Of a DNA stretch of 64,000 nt, positions 26,715-35,054 are shown piece by piece; the first letter of the stretch is position 1; each line of letters begins with the position of its first letter. The translations under genes and the position numbers were made by a program. Below the pieces are notes generated by a model, which was not told the origin of the DNA, did no database searches, and saw only the letters and a program-made list of their open reading frames with translations. The stretch is taken from NCBI GenBank assembly GCA_020852965.1, contig JADYZV010000140.1:1-64000 (forward strand). The letters are read 5' to 3'. The DNA is from Pirellulaceae bacterium (GTDB lineage Bacteria; Planctomycetota; Planctomycetia; Pirellulales; Pirellulaceae).

Positions 26715-26790
26715 TATTCGCGTTCATTCACATGATATATTTGCGTTCATTCACATGATATATTCGCGTTCATTCGCGTGGTTCGTGGGC
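26715..26790. repeat. 23-bp tandem repeat, three copies
   Basis: Units TATTCGCGTTCATTCACATG begin at 26715, 26738 and 26761; the third diverges into TTCGCGTGGTTCGTGGG. It lies between the sulfatase and glycosyltransferase genes. Confidence 0.85.
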
Positions 26791-26904
26791 TTAACTCGGC
26801 CTGGGACAATCCCAGGCGCCACGGCGACACTATGCTAACGGCGACAGCCAAGCTGGCGTGGCAAATGACGACCGAAACTTTGAACTCCATCTCGCGGGCT
26901 TGAA

Positions 26905-28032
26905 TTGTTGACTGAGAATCTCAACCGTGGTTTGATCCACTTCGGAAAATACGTGGTTGCTCCAGCCACCTTGCTCCCCATCCGACGTGGCGCTAAGAAG
27001 CCTTACGAATTTCTAACCATCGACCAGCTTCAGGCTGAGTTCGGTGAACGCGTTACGATCACCCCGTTCGAAGAACCAAGCGATGCGGAACTGAGTGACG
27101 GCGAGTCTTTACCTGGCTTTGTGGCGGTGCTCAGAAACGGCTGGTGTCACGGGCGTTATTGCGACTGGGTCGGCATTGAAAATCGACCGCTGCGAGATTT
27201 TCGATTGTTCGACGGTGCTCGGCGGATGTCGGCTAGAAAATATCCCATGGGGCGTCTCAATCCGCGCTACTATCGTCAACTGCTAACCACGCCTGATAGA
27301 TTTCCCCGGCCAACGCGCGTCGCTGGACGTGTGCTGGTGCTCAATAAGGGGGCGGCGCACAACTATTATCACTGGATTACCGAAGTGTTACCTCGTCTGG
27401 AGCTAGCGCGCCGAGCGGGTTGGACGGAAGCGGATTACTATGTTGTCGATTGCTACAAACCTTTTCAACGACAAACGCTTCAGAGTTTGGGGATCCCACG
27501 CGAGAAGGTGATCGAGCCTCACAATGGATTGCTGATAGAAGCCGACGAGTTGATCGTTCCTTCGTTGGCAACTGCGCTAGCTCGCTCACGCACGGGCGAA
27601 ATGCTGCGTGAGGCATTTGGCGTACCTTCTCCGCCGCAGGTCGGCGGCACCCGTCGAATTTTCGTCTCACGTAAAAACGCGCGAACTCGGCGAATTGCCA
27701 ACGAAACGCAAATCGAAGAAGTGCTCACCCCATTGGGCTTCGAATTCCATTGCTTGGAGCAGTACACGCTGGCGAAGCAAATCCAGTTGTTCGGCGAGGC
27801 GGAGATGATTGTCGGCGGACATGGAGCGGGCTTGACCAATATGTTGTACGCTCAGGCTGGCACGCGCGTTATCGAGCTCGCGCCCAGCAACTATATTCGC
27901 AAATGTTACGCAATGTTGAGCGAAGAGTTAGGCCACCCTTATAGTCTCGTCGAAGCCCATCGCAGTCGGCGGTCTCGCAATTTGCATGTGCCGTGTGACG
28001 ATCTATTGGCTGCGGTGACCGGTAATTGGTAA
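26905..28032 (+). CDS. Glycosyltransferase family 61 (DUF563) protein
   Basis: A 375-residue GT61-type glycosyltransferase, predicted to transfer a sugar during polysaccharide or surface-glycan assembly. Typical motifs are present: NKGAAHNYYHWITEVLPRLE in the middle, RRIFVSRKNARTRRIANE, and the C-terminal GGHGAGLTNMLYA followed by VIELAPSNY. There is no signal peptide or TM segment, so it should be cytoplasmic. The start shown is TTG with a second TTG directly after; no strong ribosome-binding site is visible. Its neighbour, the double sulfatase, may act on the same class of sulfated glycan, but that link is only contextual. Confidence 0.88.
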   Translation: MLTENLNRGLIHFGKYVVAPATLLPIRRGAKKPYEFLTIDQLQAEFGERVTITPFEEPSDAELSDGESLPGFVAVLRNGWCHGRYCDWVGIENRPLRDFRLFDGARRMSARKYPMGRLNPRYYRQLLTTPDRFPRPTRVAGRVLVLNKGAAHNYYHWITEVLPRLELARRAGWTEADYYVVDCYKPFQRQTLQSLGIPREKVIEPHNGLLIEADELIVPSLATALARSRTGEMLREAFGVPSPPQVGGTRRIFVSRKNARTRRIANETQIEEVLTPLGFEFHCLEQYTLAKQIQLFGEAEMIVGGHGAGLTNMLYAQAGTRVIELAPSNYIRKCYAMLSEELGHPYSLVEAHRSRRSRNLHVPCDDLLAAVTGNW

Positions 28033-28040
28033 CCTAGCTA

Positions 28041-28114
28041 TCCGTGCTCCAGCCTTGCCATTCGTGCTAGCGAATGACACGAATTCTCGCACGGATGGCA
28101 AATCCGGAGCACGG
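28041..28114. repeat. Long imperfect palindrome
   Basis: CCGTGCTCCAGCCTTGCCAT and, inverted, ATGGCAAATCCGGAGCACGG form a stem of about 26 bp with five mismatches, with CGAATGACACG in the loop region. It follows the GT61 gene and may act as a terminator-like structure. A half copy lies at 19006-19031. Confidence 0.7.
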
Positions 28115-28209
28115 TTGACAGGGACTATCGCGCCTGTCAATTGGCGGCTTCAGCACGTATATTATAGAGTCACAGCGCGTTCTCCCAAAAAGAATGAGGT
28201 TTCAACAAT

Positions 28210-30351
28210 ATGCTTAAAGTTCTCAAGCTGACGCTTGTCGTGCAACTATGTCTCGCAATTGGAATTCTGAGCCGACAGGCTCTTGGACAAAATGGAGGTT
28301 CAAAAGTGGCGGATCAGTCATTGCTCAAACCGTGGTCGGGCCCCTACGGAGGAGTTCCGCCGTGGAATCTGGTACGCCCCGACGAATTCGTGGTTAACTT
28401 CGAGGCGGCGATCGCGGACGCAGAAAAGGAAGTTGACGCGATTGCAAACGATCCGGCACCGGCCACTTTCGAGAACACCATCGTCGCCTTGGAGACCGCC
28501 GGACGCCCGCTCGCTCGGCTGAGTGCGATGTTCGGAGTGCATTCATCGAATCTCAACGTGGGCGTCTTGCCAGACGTCGAACGCACCGTGGTTCCGATGT
28601 TGTCGAAGCATGAGGATAAGATCGTTCAAAACAGCAAGCTCTTTGCGCGCATCGATGCGGTTTTTCATGGCGAGGAGTTCAAGCAACTCGACGCCGCGCA
28701 GCAGCGTTTGGTCGACGATCGCTACAAGCAGTTCGTGCGACAAGGGGCCAAACTATCTCAGGCGGACAAAGATCGACTCTCCAAAATCAATCAACGCCTA
28801 GCCAGCCTTTTTACCGACTTTAGCCAGAATGTCCTGGCCGACGAGCAAGGCTATGTGACTTGGATCGAAGATCAAGCGGACTTGGCTGGGTTACCGACGA
28901 GTATCGTGGCGGGCATGGCTGCTGCCGCCAAAGAGAAAGGGAAGCCGAAGCAGTGGGCAGTTACCAATACGCGTTCCTCGGTCGATCCATTCCTGACGTA
29001 TGCCGAAAATCGCAGCCTGCGCGAACAAGTATGGCGCAACTTCTACAACCGAGGTGACAACGGCGATCAACATGACAACAACGCTATCATCAGCGAGATC
29101 CTCAAACTGCGCGCCGTGCGCGCCAAACTACTCGGCTACGAAACCCACGCTCACTGGCGCTTGGAACCGCAGATGGCCAAGAAACCCGAAGCGGCCATGG
29201 AACTAATGCTCAAGGTGTGGCCCAAAGCGGTTGCCCGAGTGGCTGAGGAAGTAGCCGATATGCAGGACATCGCCGTTCAAGCCGGCGATAAGATCACGAT
29301 CGAGCCGTGGGACTATCGCTTTTATGCCGAGAAAGTCCGCAAGCTCAAGTACGACCTCGACTTCAACGAGGTCAAACCCTACTTGCAATTGGAGAAGTTG
29401 CGAGAAGGCATGATGTGGGCCGCAAGCAAGCTTTACGGTTTCCAATTTACTCAGATTCATGACGTGCCCGTGTTTCATCCCGATGTGCGCGTGTGGCGAG
29501 TTGACGATGCAGAGGGCAAGTTGGTTGGGTTGTGGTATTTCGATCCCTACGCGCGCGAAGGGAAGCGCTCAGGTGCTTGGATGACGGACTACCGAGCACA
29601 AGAGAACATTGATGAGCCAATCACCACGCTGGTATCCAATAATTCGAACTTTGTCAAAGGTGCTGAAGGGACGCCCGCCCTCATTTCGTGGGATGACGCC
29701 GATACGCTGTTTCATGAATTTGGCCATGCGCTCCACGGACTGTGCTCTAAAGTTCGCTACCCGTCGCAGTCAGGAACGTCGGTCGCCAGAGACTACGTCG
29801 AGTTCCCGTCGCAGCTCAACGAACATTGGTTGATGACGCCCGAGATCCTCAATCAATTCGCGGTACACTACGAAACGGGCGAGGCTTTACCTAAGGAATT
29901 GATCGACAAGATCGAGAAGGCGGCGACTTTCAATCAGGGCTTCGCGACCGTCGAGTACTTGGCCAGCGCGCTAGTGGATATGAAATTGCATTTGGCCGGT
30001 GACGTGCCGATCGATCCCGATGCGTTCGAGAAGAGGACGCTGAGTGAATTGGGGATGCCACCGCAAATCCCCATGCGGCACCGCACGCCGCAGTTCATGC
30101 ATATTTTCTCCGACGACGGATATTCGGCGGGCTATTACAGCTATCTATGGTCTGACGCGCTGACCGCCGATGCGGCCAACGTGTTCGAAGAGGCGGGGAG
30201 CTACTACGATCCGGTCGTCGCCAAGAGCCTGCATGACCATATTATGTCGGTGGGGGATACCATCGATCCAGTCGAAGGATTCCGCGCATTTCGCGGCCGC
30301 GATGTGGACACGTCCGCACTACTACGCAAGCGCGGTTTTCCCGTCGAATAG
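28210..30351 (+). CDS. Exported M3-family oligopeptidase (Dcp/OpdA-like)
   Basis: A 713-residue zinc metallopeptidase of family M3, which cleaves short peptides. The catalytic motif HEFGHALHGL is present at about residues 500-509, with the third-ligand region (LNEHWLMTPEILNQF) about 25-30 residues later. PFLTYAENRSLREQVWRNFY and SDDGYSAGYYSYLWSDALTA are also typical of Dcp-like enzymes. Unlike cytoplasmic OpdA it begins with a signal peptide (LTLVVQLCLAIGILSRQALG), so it should act in the periplasm or outside. The ATG at 28210 has GAGG 10 bases upstream. It is followed by a hairpin repeat array. Confidence 0.95.
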   Translation: MLKVLKLTLVVQLCLAIGILSRQALGQNGGSKVADQSLLKPWSGPYGGVPPWNLVRPDEFVVNFEAAIADAEKEVDAIANDPAPATFENTIVALETAGRPLARLSAMFGVHSSNLNVGVLPDVERTVVPMLSKHEDKIVQNSKLFARIDAVFHGEEFKQLDAAQQRLVDDRYKQFVRQGAKLSQADKDRLSKINQRLASLFTDFSQNVLADEQGYVTWIEDQADLAGLPTSIVAGMAAAAKEKGKPKQWAVTNTRSSVDPFLTYAENRSLREQVWRNFYNRGDNGDQHDNNAIISEILKLRAVRAKLLGYETHAHWRLEPQMAKKPEAAMELMLKVWPKAVARVAEEVADMQDIAVQAGDKITIEPWDYRFYAEKVRKLKYDLDFNEVKPYLQLEKLREGMMWAASKLYGFQFTQIHDVPVFHPDVRVWRVDDAEGKLVGLWYFDPYAREGKRSGAWMTDYRAQENIDEPITTLVSNNSNFVKGAEGTPALISWDDADTLFHEFGHALHGLCSKVRYPSQSGTSVARDYVEFPSQLNEHWLMTPEILNQFAVHYETGEALPKELIDKIEKAATFNQGFATVEYLASALVDMKLHLAGDVPIDPDAFEKRTLSELGMPPQIPMRHRTPQFMHIFSDDGYSAGYYSYLWSDALTADAANVFEEAGSYYDPVVAKSLHDHIMSVGDTIDPVEGFRAFRGRDVDTSALLRKRGFPVE

Positions 30352-30363
30352 TTCGACATCTCT

Positions 30364-30592
30364 GCCCCTGCCAGCTTGTCTGGCAGGAAGGAGATTTTTT
30401 TGGTTAGATGAACTTGCTCCACGATTGATGCCCCCTGCCAGCTTGTCTGGCAGGAAGGATATTTTTTGGTTAGATGGACTTGCTCCGCGATTGATGCCCC
30501 CTGCCAGCTTGTCTAGCAGGAAGGATATTTTTTGGTTAGATGGACTTGCTCCGCGATTGATGCCCCCTGCCAGCTTGTCTGGCAGGGAGCAA
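30364..30592 (+). repeat. 66-bp tandem repeat array, about 3.5 copies, each with a hairpin and T run
   Basis: Units begin at 30364, 30430, 30496 and 30562; the last is partial. Each has CCTGCCAGCTTGTCTGGCAG (stem CTGCCAG/CTGGCAG) followed about eight bases later by TTTTTT. It sits immediately after the M3 peptidase stop, so it could work as a series of weak terminators. The AGCTTGYCT centre is shared with the arrays at 1-127 and 34983-35010. Confidence 0.9.
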
Positions 30593-30716
30593 AGTTTTGG
30601 AGTCAGAAAGACGAAGTACGCAGCGCGCCATTTGTTTCGCCAACACTAGAACCAAAACTCACGTTCCTGCCGGGCAAGCCAGCGAGGGAACGAAAGTAAA
30701 ACAAACTGGACTGCAA

Positions 30717-31853
30717 ATGCAATTCTCGACTTGTGAACGTCTAAAACACTCGGCATTTGTTTTTCGCACGTTGCTAATGGTTGCATTAGCAACTCAGGCA
30801 ACACATGCTGACGACTGGCCGTTGGGGCGGGGCGATGCAGCGGGAACTGGGGCGACGAGCCAATCGCTCCCGGCCGATATGGAACTTCTATGGGAAGTCG
30901 ACGTCGCAGGGTTAGGTTTCGACGCCGGGCCGATCATCGCACAGGGAAAGGTATATGCTGCTGATCACGATGGCCGCGTGTTGGCGATCGATCTGGTCAG
31001 TGGTGATGAGCTGTGGCGGATCGAGCTCGATACTGGTTTTGTCTCATCTCCCGCCTTCCGCGACGGAGTGTTGTTTGTCGGTGACTACGACGGCACTTTG
31101 CATGCTCTCGATGCGAGCAATGGTCAGGCGAAATGGCGCTACGAGACCGGAATGGAGATTGATGGCAACCCCAATTTCTTTCAAGATCGAGTGTTGTTCA
31201 CTTCGCAAAGCGGAGACCTCTATGCGGTGCGTGTTGCCGACGGCTCGTTGGCTTGGAAATACGAAACTGGAGATCAACTGCAATGTGGCCCAACTTTGGC
31301 TGGGGACAAAACTTTTCTGGGGGGCTGCGATGCAAACCTACACGTGATTGATGTCAACAATGGCCACGGGGTCGGCCAGCCGTTGCCGATCGACGCTCCC
31401 ACCGGTAGCACGCCCAGCGTATTGGGTGACCACGTCTTTGTGCCTACCTACGCAGGTGAGATCTTTTGCTTCAAGCTCCCTTCGTTTGAGTTACATTGGC
31501 GTTTCAAGAACCCACAGTTGGCCGATGAGTTCAAAAATTCAGTAGCCGTGGCCGATGGACTGGCGGTAGCAGCCAGTCGCAACAAGCGAGTGTTTGCCAT
31601 CGATGTCAATACCGGTTCCGTCGTCTGGGAGCAAACGTTGCGCAAACGCTGTGATGCCTCGCCAGTCATTGCCGGAGAACAAGTCGTGGTGGCTTCAGCC
31701 GATGGCCGCATCTTGCTTTTCGACCTGAAATCGGGAAAACCTCAGTGGATGTTCGAGGTGAAACCAGGCTTTCTGGGCGCGCCCGCCGTCGCAGATGGTA
31801 GACTAGTAGTAGCCAACGATCGGGGGACCATTTTCTGCTTTGGAAAGAAATAG
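30717..31853 (+). CDS. PQQ-type beta-propeller repeat protein (BamB-like)
   Basis: A 378-residue exported protein. The signal peptide (AFVFRTLLMVALATQATHAD) is followed by about seven beta-propeller blades, seen as repeated GxVYAADHDGRVLAIDLVSG, GTLHALDASNGQAKWRYETG and GRILLFDLKSGKPQWMFEV units. Such repeats occur in PQQ-dependent dehydrogenases and in the BamB outer-membrane assembly lipoprotein. There is no dehydrogenase active-site Asp/Cys-Cys motif, so it is probably a scaffold or binding protein. The frame is open upstream to 30597, but those codons lie in repeat DNA; the ATG at 30717 gives a clean signal peptide. Confidence 0.85.
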   Translation: MQFSTCERLKHSAFVFRTLLMVALATQATHADDWPLGRGDAAGTGATSQSLPADMELLWEVDVAGLGFDAGPIIAQGKVYAADHDGRVLAIDLVSGDELWRIELDTGFVSSPAFRDGVLFVGDYDGTLHALDASNGQAKWRYETGMEIDGNPNFFQDRVLFTSQSGDLYAVRVADGSLAWKYETGDQLQCGPTLAGDKTFLGGCDANLHVIDVNNGHGVGQPLPIDAPTGSTPSVLGDHVFVPTYAGEIFCFKLPSFELHWRFKNPQLADEFKNSVAVADGLAVAASRNKRVFAIDVNTGSVVWEQTLRKRCDASPVIAGEQVVVASADGRILLFDLKSGKPQWMFEVKPGFLGAPAVADGRLVVANDRGTIFCFGKK

Positions 31854-31878
31854 GGGACGGTCAAGATTCAGATTTAGG

Positions 31879-32006
31879 GTAGTGGGCGAGGATACGAGTC
31901 CCTGTGACGTAGTGGACGAGGTTACGAGTCCCTGTGACGTAGTGGACGAGGATACGAGTCCGTATGATTCTGCATGCGAAAAGAGACTCGTATCCTCGTC
32001 CACTAC
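31879..32006. repeat. 23-bp inverted/tandem repeat cluster (three + copies, one - copy)
   Basis: Plus copies of GTAGTGGRCGAGGWTACGAG.. start at 31879, 31909 and 31939 (period 30). After a 21-base spacer an inverted copy ends at 32006. This is the mirror image of the cluster at 18004-18130, with the same period and spacer length. It lies just upstream of the radical SAM operon. Confidence 0.92.
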
Positions 32007-32073
32007 CATTTCTTCGTGGCGTTCGTCGAGAAATATTGAACATACCGCAATATCGTGTGAGATAGACTTAACC

Positions 32074-33378
32074 ATGCCAATTGATGCCACCACGACGGAA
32101 GTCGGTAGTTACTTCATTTCCAACTACCCTCCCTACTCACAATGGAAACCCGAGTTTCTACCGGAGGTCGAGCGCGCGATGGCCGACCCGCCGCGCCCCG
32201 TGCCGCTCGGGCTGTACTTGCACATTCCCTTCTGTCGCAAGCGCTGCAAGTTCTGTTACTTCAAAGTGTTCACGGGCAAGAACTCAGGCGAGATCGAAAC
32301 CTACGTCGAAGCGCTGTGCCGCGAGATTGAGCTGGTCAGCCAACAAGCGGTGATGGGAGATCGACCGTTTCGCTTCGTCTATTTTGGCGGTGGCACACCA
32401 AGCTTTCTATCGCCCAAGCAATTGACCAGTTTGGTCGATCGTTTGCGAGCCAATATAAGTTGGGACAAGGCGGAGGAGGTCACCTTCGAATGCGAGCCTG
32501 GTACGCTGAGCGAATCGAAAGTACATACGCTGCGCGAGCTCGGTGTGACGCGTCTGAGCCTTGGTATCGAGAATTTTGATGATGCGATCTTGGAGGAGAA
32601 CGGTCGAGCCCACTTGTCGAAGGAAGTTTTCCGCGTGTGGGACTGGATCGTGGCAGCTAAGTTTCCGAACGTCAATATAGATCTCATATCGGGTATGGTC
32701 GGTGAGACATGGGATAACTGGAAGGTGAACGTCGCTAAGACGCTCGAGCTATCCCCTGAGAGCGTGACGATCTATCAAATGGAGCTCCCCTTCAATACCG
32801 TTTACTCGGAAGGGATACTGAGACAGGCGCAGCAGTCGCCTGTGGCCGATTGGCAGACAAAACGCGATTGGGTCCAATATGCATTTGAGGCCTTTGCCGA
32901 TGCGGGCTATGCGCAAAGTTCCGCCTACACGATGATCAAAGACCCAAAAAAGATCAGCTTCAGCTATCGCGATAATTTGTGGAAGGGATCCGACCTCATC
33001 GCAACTGGCATCGCCTCGTTCGGGCATGTTACTGGCGTACACTATCAGAATCTACCTGAGTGGCATCAATACATCGGTGCGGTCAATGAAGGGCGTCTAC
33101 CGCTGGGGCGAGCCTTCACGCCGACGGCCCAACAAGCCATGATCCGTGAGATGATCCTATTGCTCAAACGCGGATACCTTGAGATCGACTACTTCCAAGA
33201 AAAATTTGGAACTGATATTTGGTCGGAGTTTCAAGAGGTGTGGGAGCAGTACGTCAGCGATGGCTACGTCATCCGCGATGGCGATCGCATCGAATTGACG
33301 ATGGAAGGGCTACTGCGTGCTGACGGACTATTGCCGCCATTCTTCGAACCGGAATTTCGTGGAGTGCGTTATACATGA
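32074..33378 (+). CDS. HemN/HemW-like radical SAM protein, first gene of a lipoyl-carrier/ferredoxin operon
   Basis: A 434-residue radical SAM enzyme. The cluster motif CRKRCKFC (Cys54, 58, 61) sits in LYLHIPFCRKRCKFCYFKV, the HemN/HemW-type context, and is followed by YFGGGTPSFLSPKQ and RLSLGIENFDD. The C-terminal third matches the HemN-type C-terminal domain (MIREMILLLKRGYLEI, IELTMEGLLRADGL). True HemN has a longer N-terminus; this protein is not recognisable as one of the characterised branches. The start at 32074 is chosen because the frame upstream runs through repeat DNA. The stop overlaps the GcvH-like gene by 4 bp (ATGA), so the two are translationally coupled. The reaction is unknown. 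Confidence 0.85.
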   Translation: MPIDATTTEVGSYFISNYPPYSQWKPEFLPEVERAMADPPRPVPLGLYLHIPFCRKRCKFCYFKVFTGKNSGEIETYVEALCREIELVSQQAVMGDRPFRFVYFGGGTPSFLSPKQLTSLVDRLRANISWDKAEEVTFECEPGTLSESKVHTLRELGVTRLSLGIENFDDAILEENGRAHLSKEVFRVWDWIVAAKFPNVNIDLISGMVGETWDNWKVNVAKTLELSPESVTIYQMELPFNTVYSEGILRQAQQSPVADWQTKRDWVQYAFEAFADAGYAQSSAYTMIKDPKKISFSYRDNLWKGSDLIATGIASFGHVTGVHYQNLPEWHQYIGAVNEGRLPLGRAFTPTAQQAMIREMILLLKRGYLEIDYFQEKFGTDIWSEFQEVWEQYVSDGYVIRDGDRIELTMEGLLRADGLLPPFFEPEFRGVRYT

Positions 33379-33848
33379 GCGCCGAACTGGTGTTCAAAAT
33401 GGGGGAGTACTCGGCCACTTTCCCGACCGATAGAATGTACGCCAAGAATCACATGTGGGTGCAGCCGCAGATCAATGGGGAACTCCGGTTCGGGTTATCC
33501 AGTTATGCGGTGCGACTGCTGCAAGATGTCTACTTTCTCGATTTAGTAATCGAGCCGGGAATGGTGCTCGCCGCGCGACAGGAGATCGGTTCCATCGAAA
33601 GTAAGAAAGCCGAAAGCAGTTTGTATAGTCCGATCGCGGGTGCCGTCACGCAACTGAACGATGCCTTGTTGCAAGATCCGACTGGCATCAATTTGGACAA
33701 GTATGGTGAGGGTTGGATGTTCGAGCTGAAAACGAAATCGACGGCAGACGCCCCACCAGCTCTACTCGAACCGGCGCAGTATATGGAGCATTTGACAACA
33801 GCCTGGGAGGTCGCGCAGCGAACGATCAAAGGACAAGCTAATGCGTAA
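33375..33848 (+). CDS. GcvH-like lipoyl-carrier protein
   Basis: A 157-residue protein with the H-protein fold. The lipoyl-lysine site reads EIGSIESKKAESSLYSPIAG (Lys78 the likely modified residue), followed by LNDALLQDPTGINLDKYGEG, as in glycine cleavage H protein. The N-terminal 20 residues and the C-terminal 30 extend beyond the usual H protein. No glycine-cleavage P or T gene is nearby. Instead it lies between a radical SAM gene (4-bp overlap) and a ferredoxin gene (8-bp overlap). It is therefore likely a dedicated lipoyl or dithiol carrier for a different reaction, as with the LbpA-type carriers known in other pathways. Alternative: a displaced ordinary GcvH. Confidence 0.87.
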   Translation: MSAELVFKMGEYSATFPTDRMYAKNHMWVQPQINGELRFGLSSYAVRLLQDVYFLDLVIEPGMVLAARQEIGSIESKKAESSLYSPIAGAVTQLNDALLQDPTGINLDKYGEGWMFELKTKSTADAPPALLEPAQYMEHLTTAWEVAQRTIKGQANA

Positions 33849-34956
33849 TGGCCAATTGACAGTTATCGTTTCAGCGGGGCAAAGCCGCAATCCGGAGAAA
33901 CGCGAGCTCGAACAAGCGATCGCCGAGCGGGCCGGCGCGCTGGAAGGGGTGCGGGTATTATGTATTCCGCACCTATACGACTTGGCCAAAGACGGTGAGA
34001 CCTACCAGGCGCTGCGACAACTCGACGGCGATCTAGTGCTCATCACCTGGTTGTTTACCCGAGCCGCCCACTGGATTCTCGATCGCAATGGCCTACGAGG
34101 TCAGTTTGGTACGGTCGAACTGGTGCAGGAGGTGGACGACGACGATGAGGACAACCAGCTCGAGCCGCACGACGAACGCGTAACGCTCGCGCAACCACGC
34201 CCCGAGCGTACCATTTATACGCTCGATTTTCGCGCAAGCTCACAGCCGCAAGCCTTCGTCGATGAAATCCAGCGAATCGCGATTCTCTCCAAGGCAACGG
34301 CAGCGGCGCGTAACCCTGCCACTCCCCTGACGCTGGAAATGCTAGGGCACTTCGAACAACCAACCAACGATACTTTCGTGGGATCGAGTAACCTCACAGG
34401 CACCGGCAGCACGGACGATGGCCACTCATCCTCCGCAGCGCCTGCCCTGTCAACTTTGTTCGGTACGTCGAGCGTAGCATCGATCGAGGAGCACCCGGCG
34501 CGGCGCTGGTATCCAGTGATCGACTTCAGCCGCTGTACCAATTGCATGGAGTGCATCGACTTTTGTCTGTTTGGCGTCTACGGAATCGATACGCTGGAAA
34601 CGATCGTCGTCGAGCAAGCTGACAATTGTCGCAAGGGCTGTCCCGCTTGCAGTCGTGTCTGCCCACAGAACGCTATTATTTTTCCGCAGCATAAAACGCC
34701 CGCCATCGCCGGTGCACCGGTCGACGCTGGCGGCCTCAAGATCGATTTGTCAAAACTGTTTGGCGCACCCGACGATGGGGAGGATGCAGCGGCAGCCGCC
34801 ATTCGCGAGCGGGACGAGCAGCTGTTGCTGGCAGGAAGAAGTGCCGTCGGCAAGTCGACGGGAGTTAGTGAACGATTGCTCAATCCAGCAGACGGACCGC
34901 GCGTAGCCGATCAGCTCGATGCGTTGATCGATCAGCTCGATGCACTCGATTTGTAA
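33841..34956 (+). CDS. Two-[4Fe-4S] ferredoxin-domain protein with a novel N-terminal domain
   Basis: A 371-residue protein. The N-terminal 110 residues begin TVIVSAGQSRNPEKRELEQA and form an unrecognised alpha/beta domain. A variable Ser/Thr/Asp-rich linker (about 170-215) follows. The ferredoxin domain has CTNCMECIDFC (about Cys232-242) and CRKGCPACSRVCP (about Cys263-274). These eight cysteines could hold two [4Fe-4S] clusters, the first lacking the usual proline after its last cysteine. A helix-rich tail ends the protein. Overlap with the GcvH-like gene means co-translation. It probably delivers electrons to the radical SAM partner or to the lipoyl carrier; this is inference from context. 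Confidence 0.82.
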   Translation: MRNGQLTVIVSAGQSRNPEKRELEQAIAERAGALEGVRVLCIPHLYDLAKDGETYQALRQLDGDLVLITWLFTRAAHWILDRNGLRGQFGTVELVQEVDDDDEDNQLEPHDERVTLAQPRPERTIYTLDFRASSQPQAFVDEIQRIAILSKATAAARNPATPLTLEMLGHFEQPTNDTFVGSSNLTGTGSTDDGHSSSAAPALSTLFGTSSVASIEEHPARRWYPVIDFSRCTNCMECIDFCLFGVYGIDTLETIVVEQADNCRKGCPACSRVCPQNAIIFPQHKTPAIAGAPVDAGGLKIDLSKLFGAPDDGEDAAAAAIRERDEQLLLAGRSAVGKSTGVSERLLNPADGPRVADQLDALIDQLDALDL

Positions 34957-34982
34957 GCAGCTCGGCTTTTTGTTAGGCATTG

Positions 34983-35010
34983 ATGCCCCAGGTTAGCTTG
35001 CCTGGCATGA
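34983..35010 (+). repeat. Hairpin repeat with AGCTTGCCT loop
   Basis: ATGCCCCAGGTTAGCTTGCC followed by TGGCAT. The CCAGG/CCTGG stem differs from those at 1-127 and 30364-30592, but the loop core is the same. It lies just after the ferredoxin-protein stop. Confidence 0.7.
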
Positions 35011-35054
35011 GAAAAAGTTGTGAAATTAAAAACAATCGGAAGAATGGCTATCCC

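Noticed and set aside
30597-30716. 40-codon N-terminal extension of the PQQ-propeller frame
   Set aside because: It runs through repeat DNA and would bury the signal peptide; 30717 is a better start.
31879-32006. 30-bp period repeats looked at as a possible mini-CRISPR
   Set aside because: The units are 23 bp with only about 7 bp between, spacers are not unique, copies occur in both orientations, and no cas gene is near.
31840-32073. 78-codon N-terminal extension of the radical SAM frame
   Set aside because: The codons fall inside the 23-bp repeat cluster; the ATG at 32074 gives a normal HemN-type start.
32074-33378. Naming the radical SAM gene hemN or hemW
   Set aside because: The sequence has the cluster and C-terminal domain of that superfamily, but operon context (lipoyl carrier, ferredoxin) is unlike haem synthesis and the branch cannot be set by eye.
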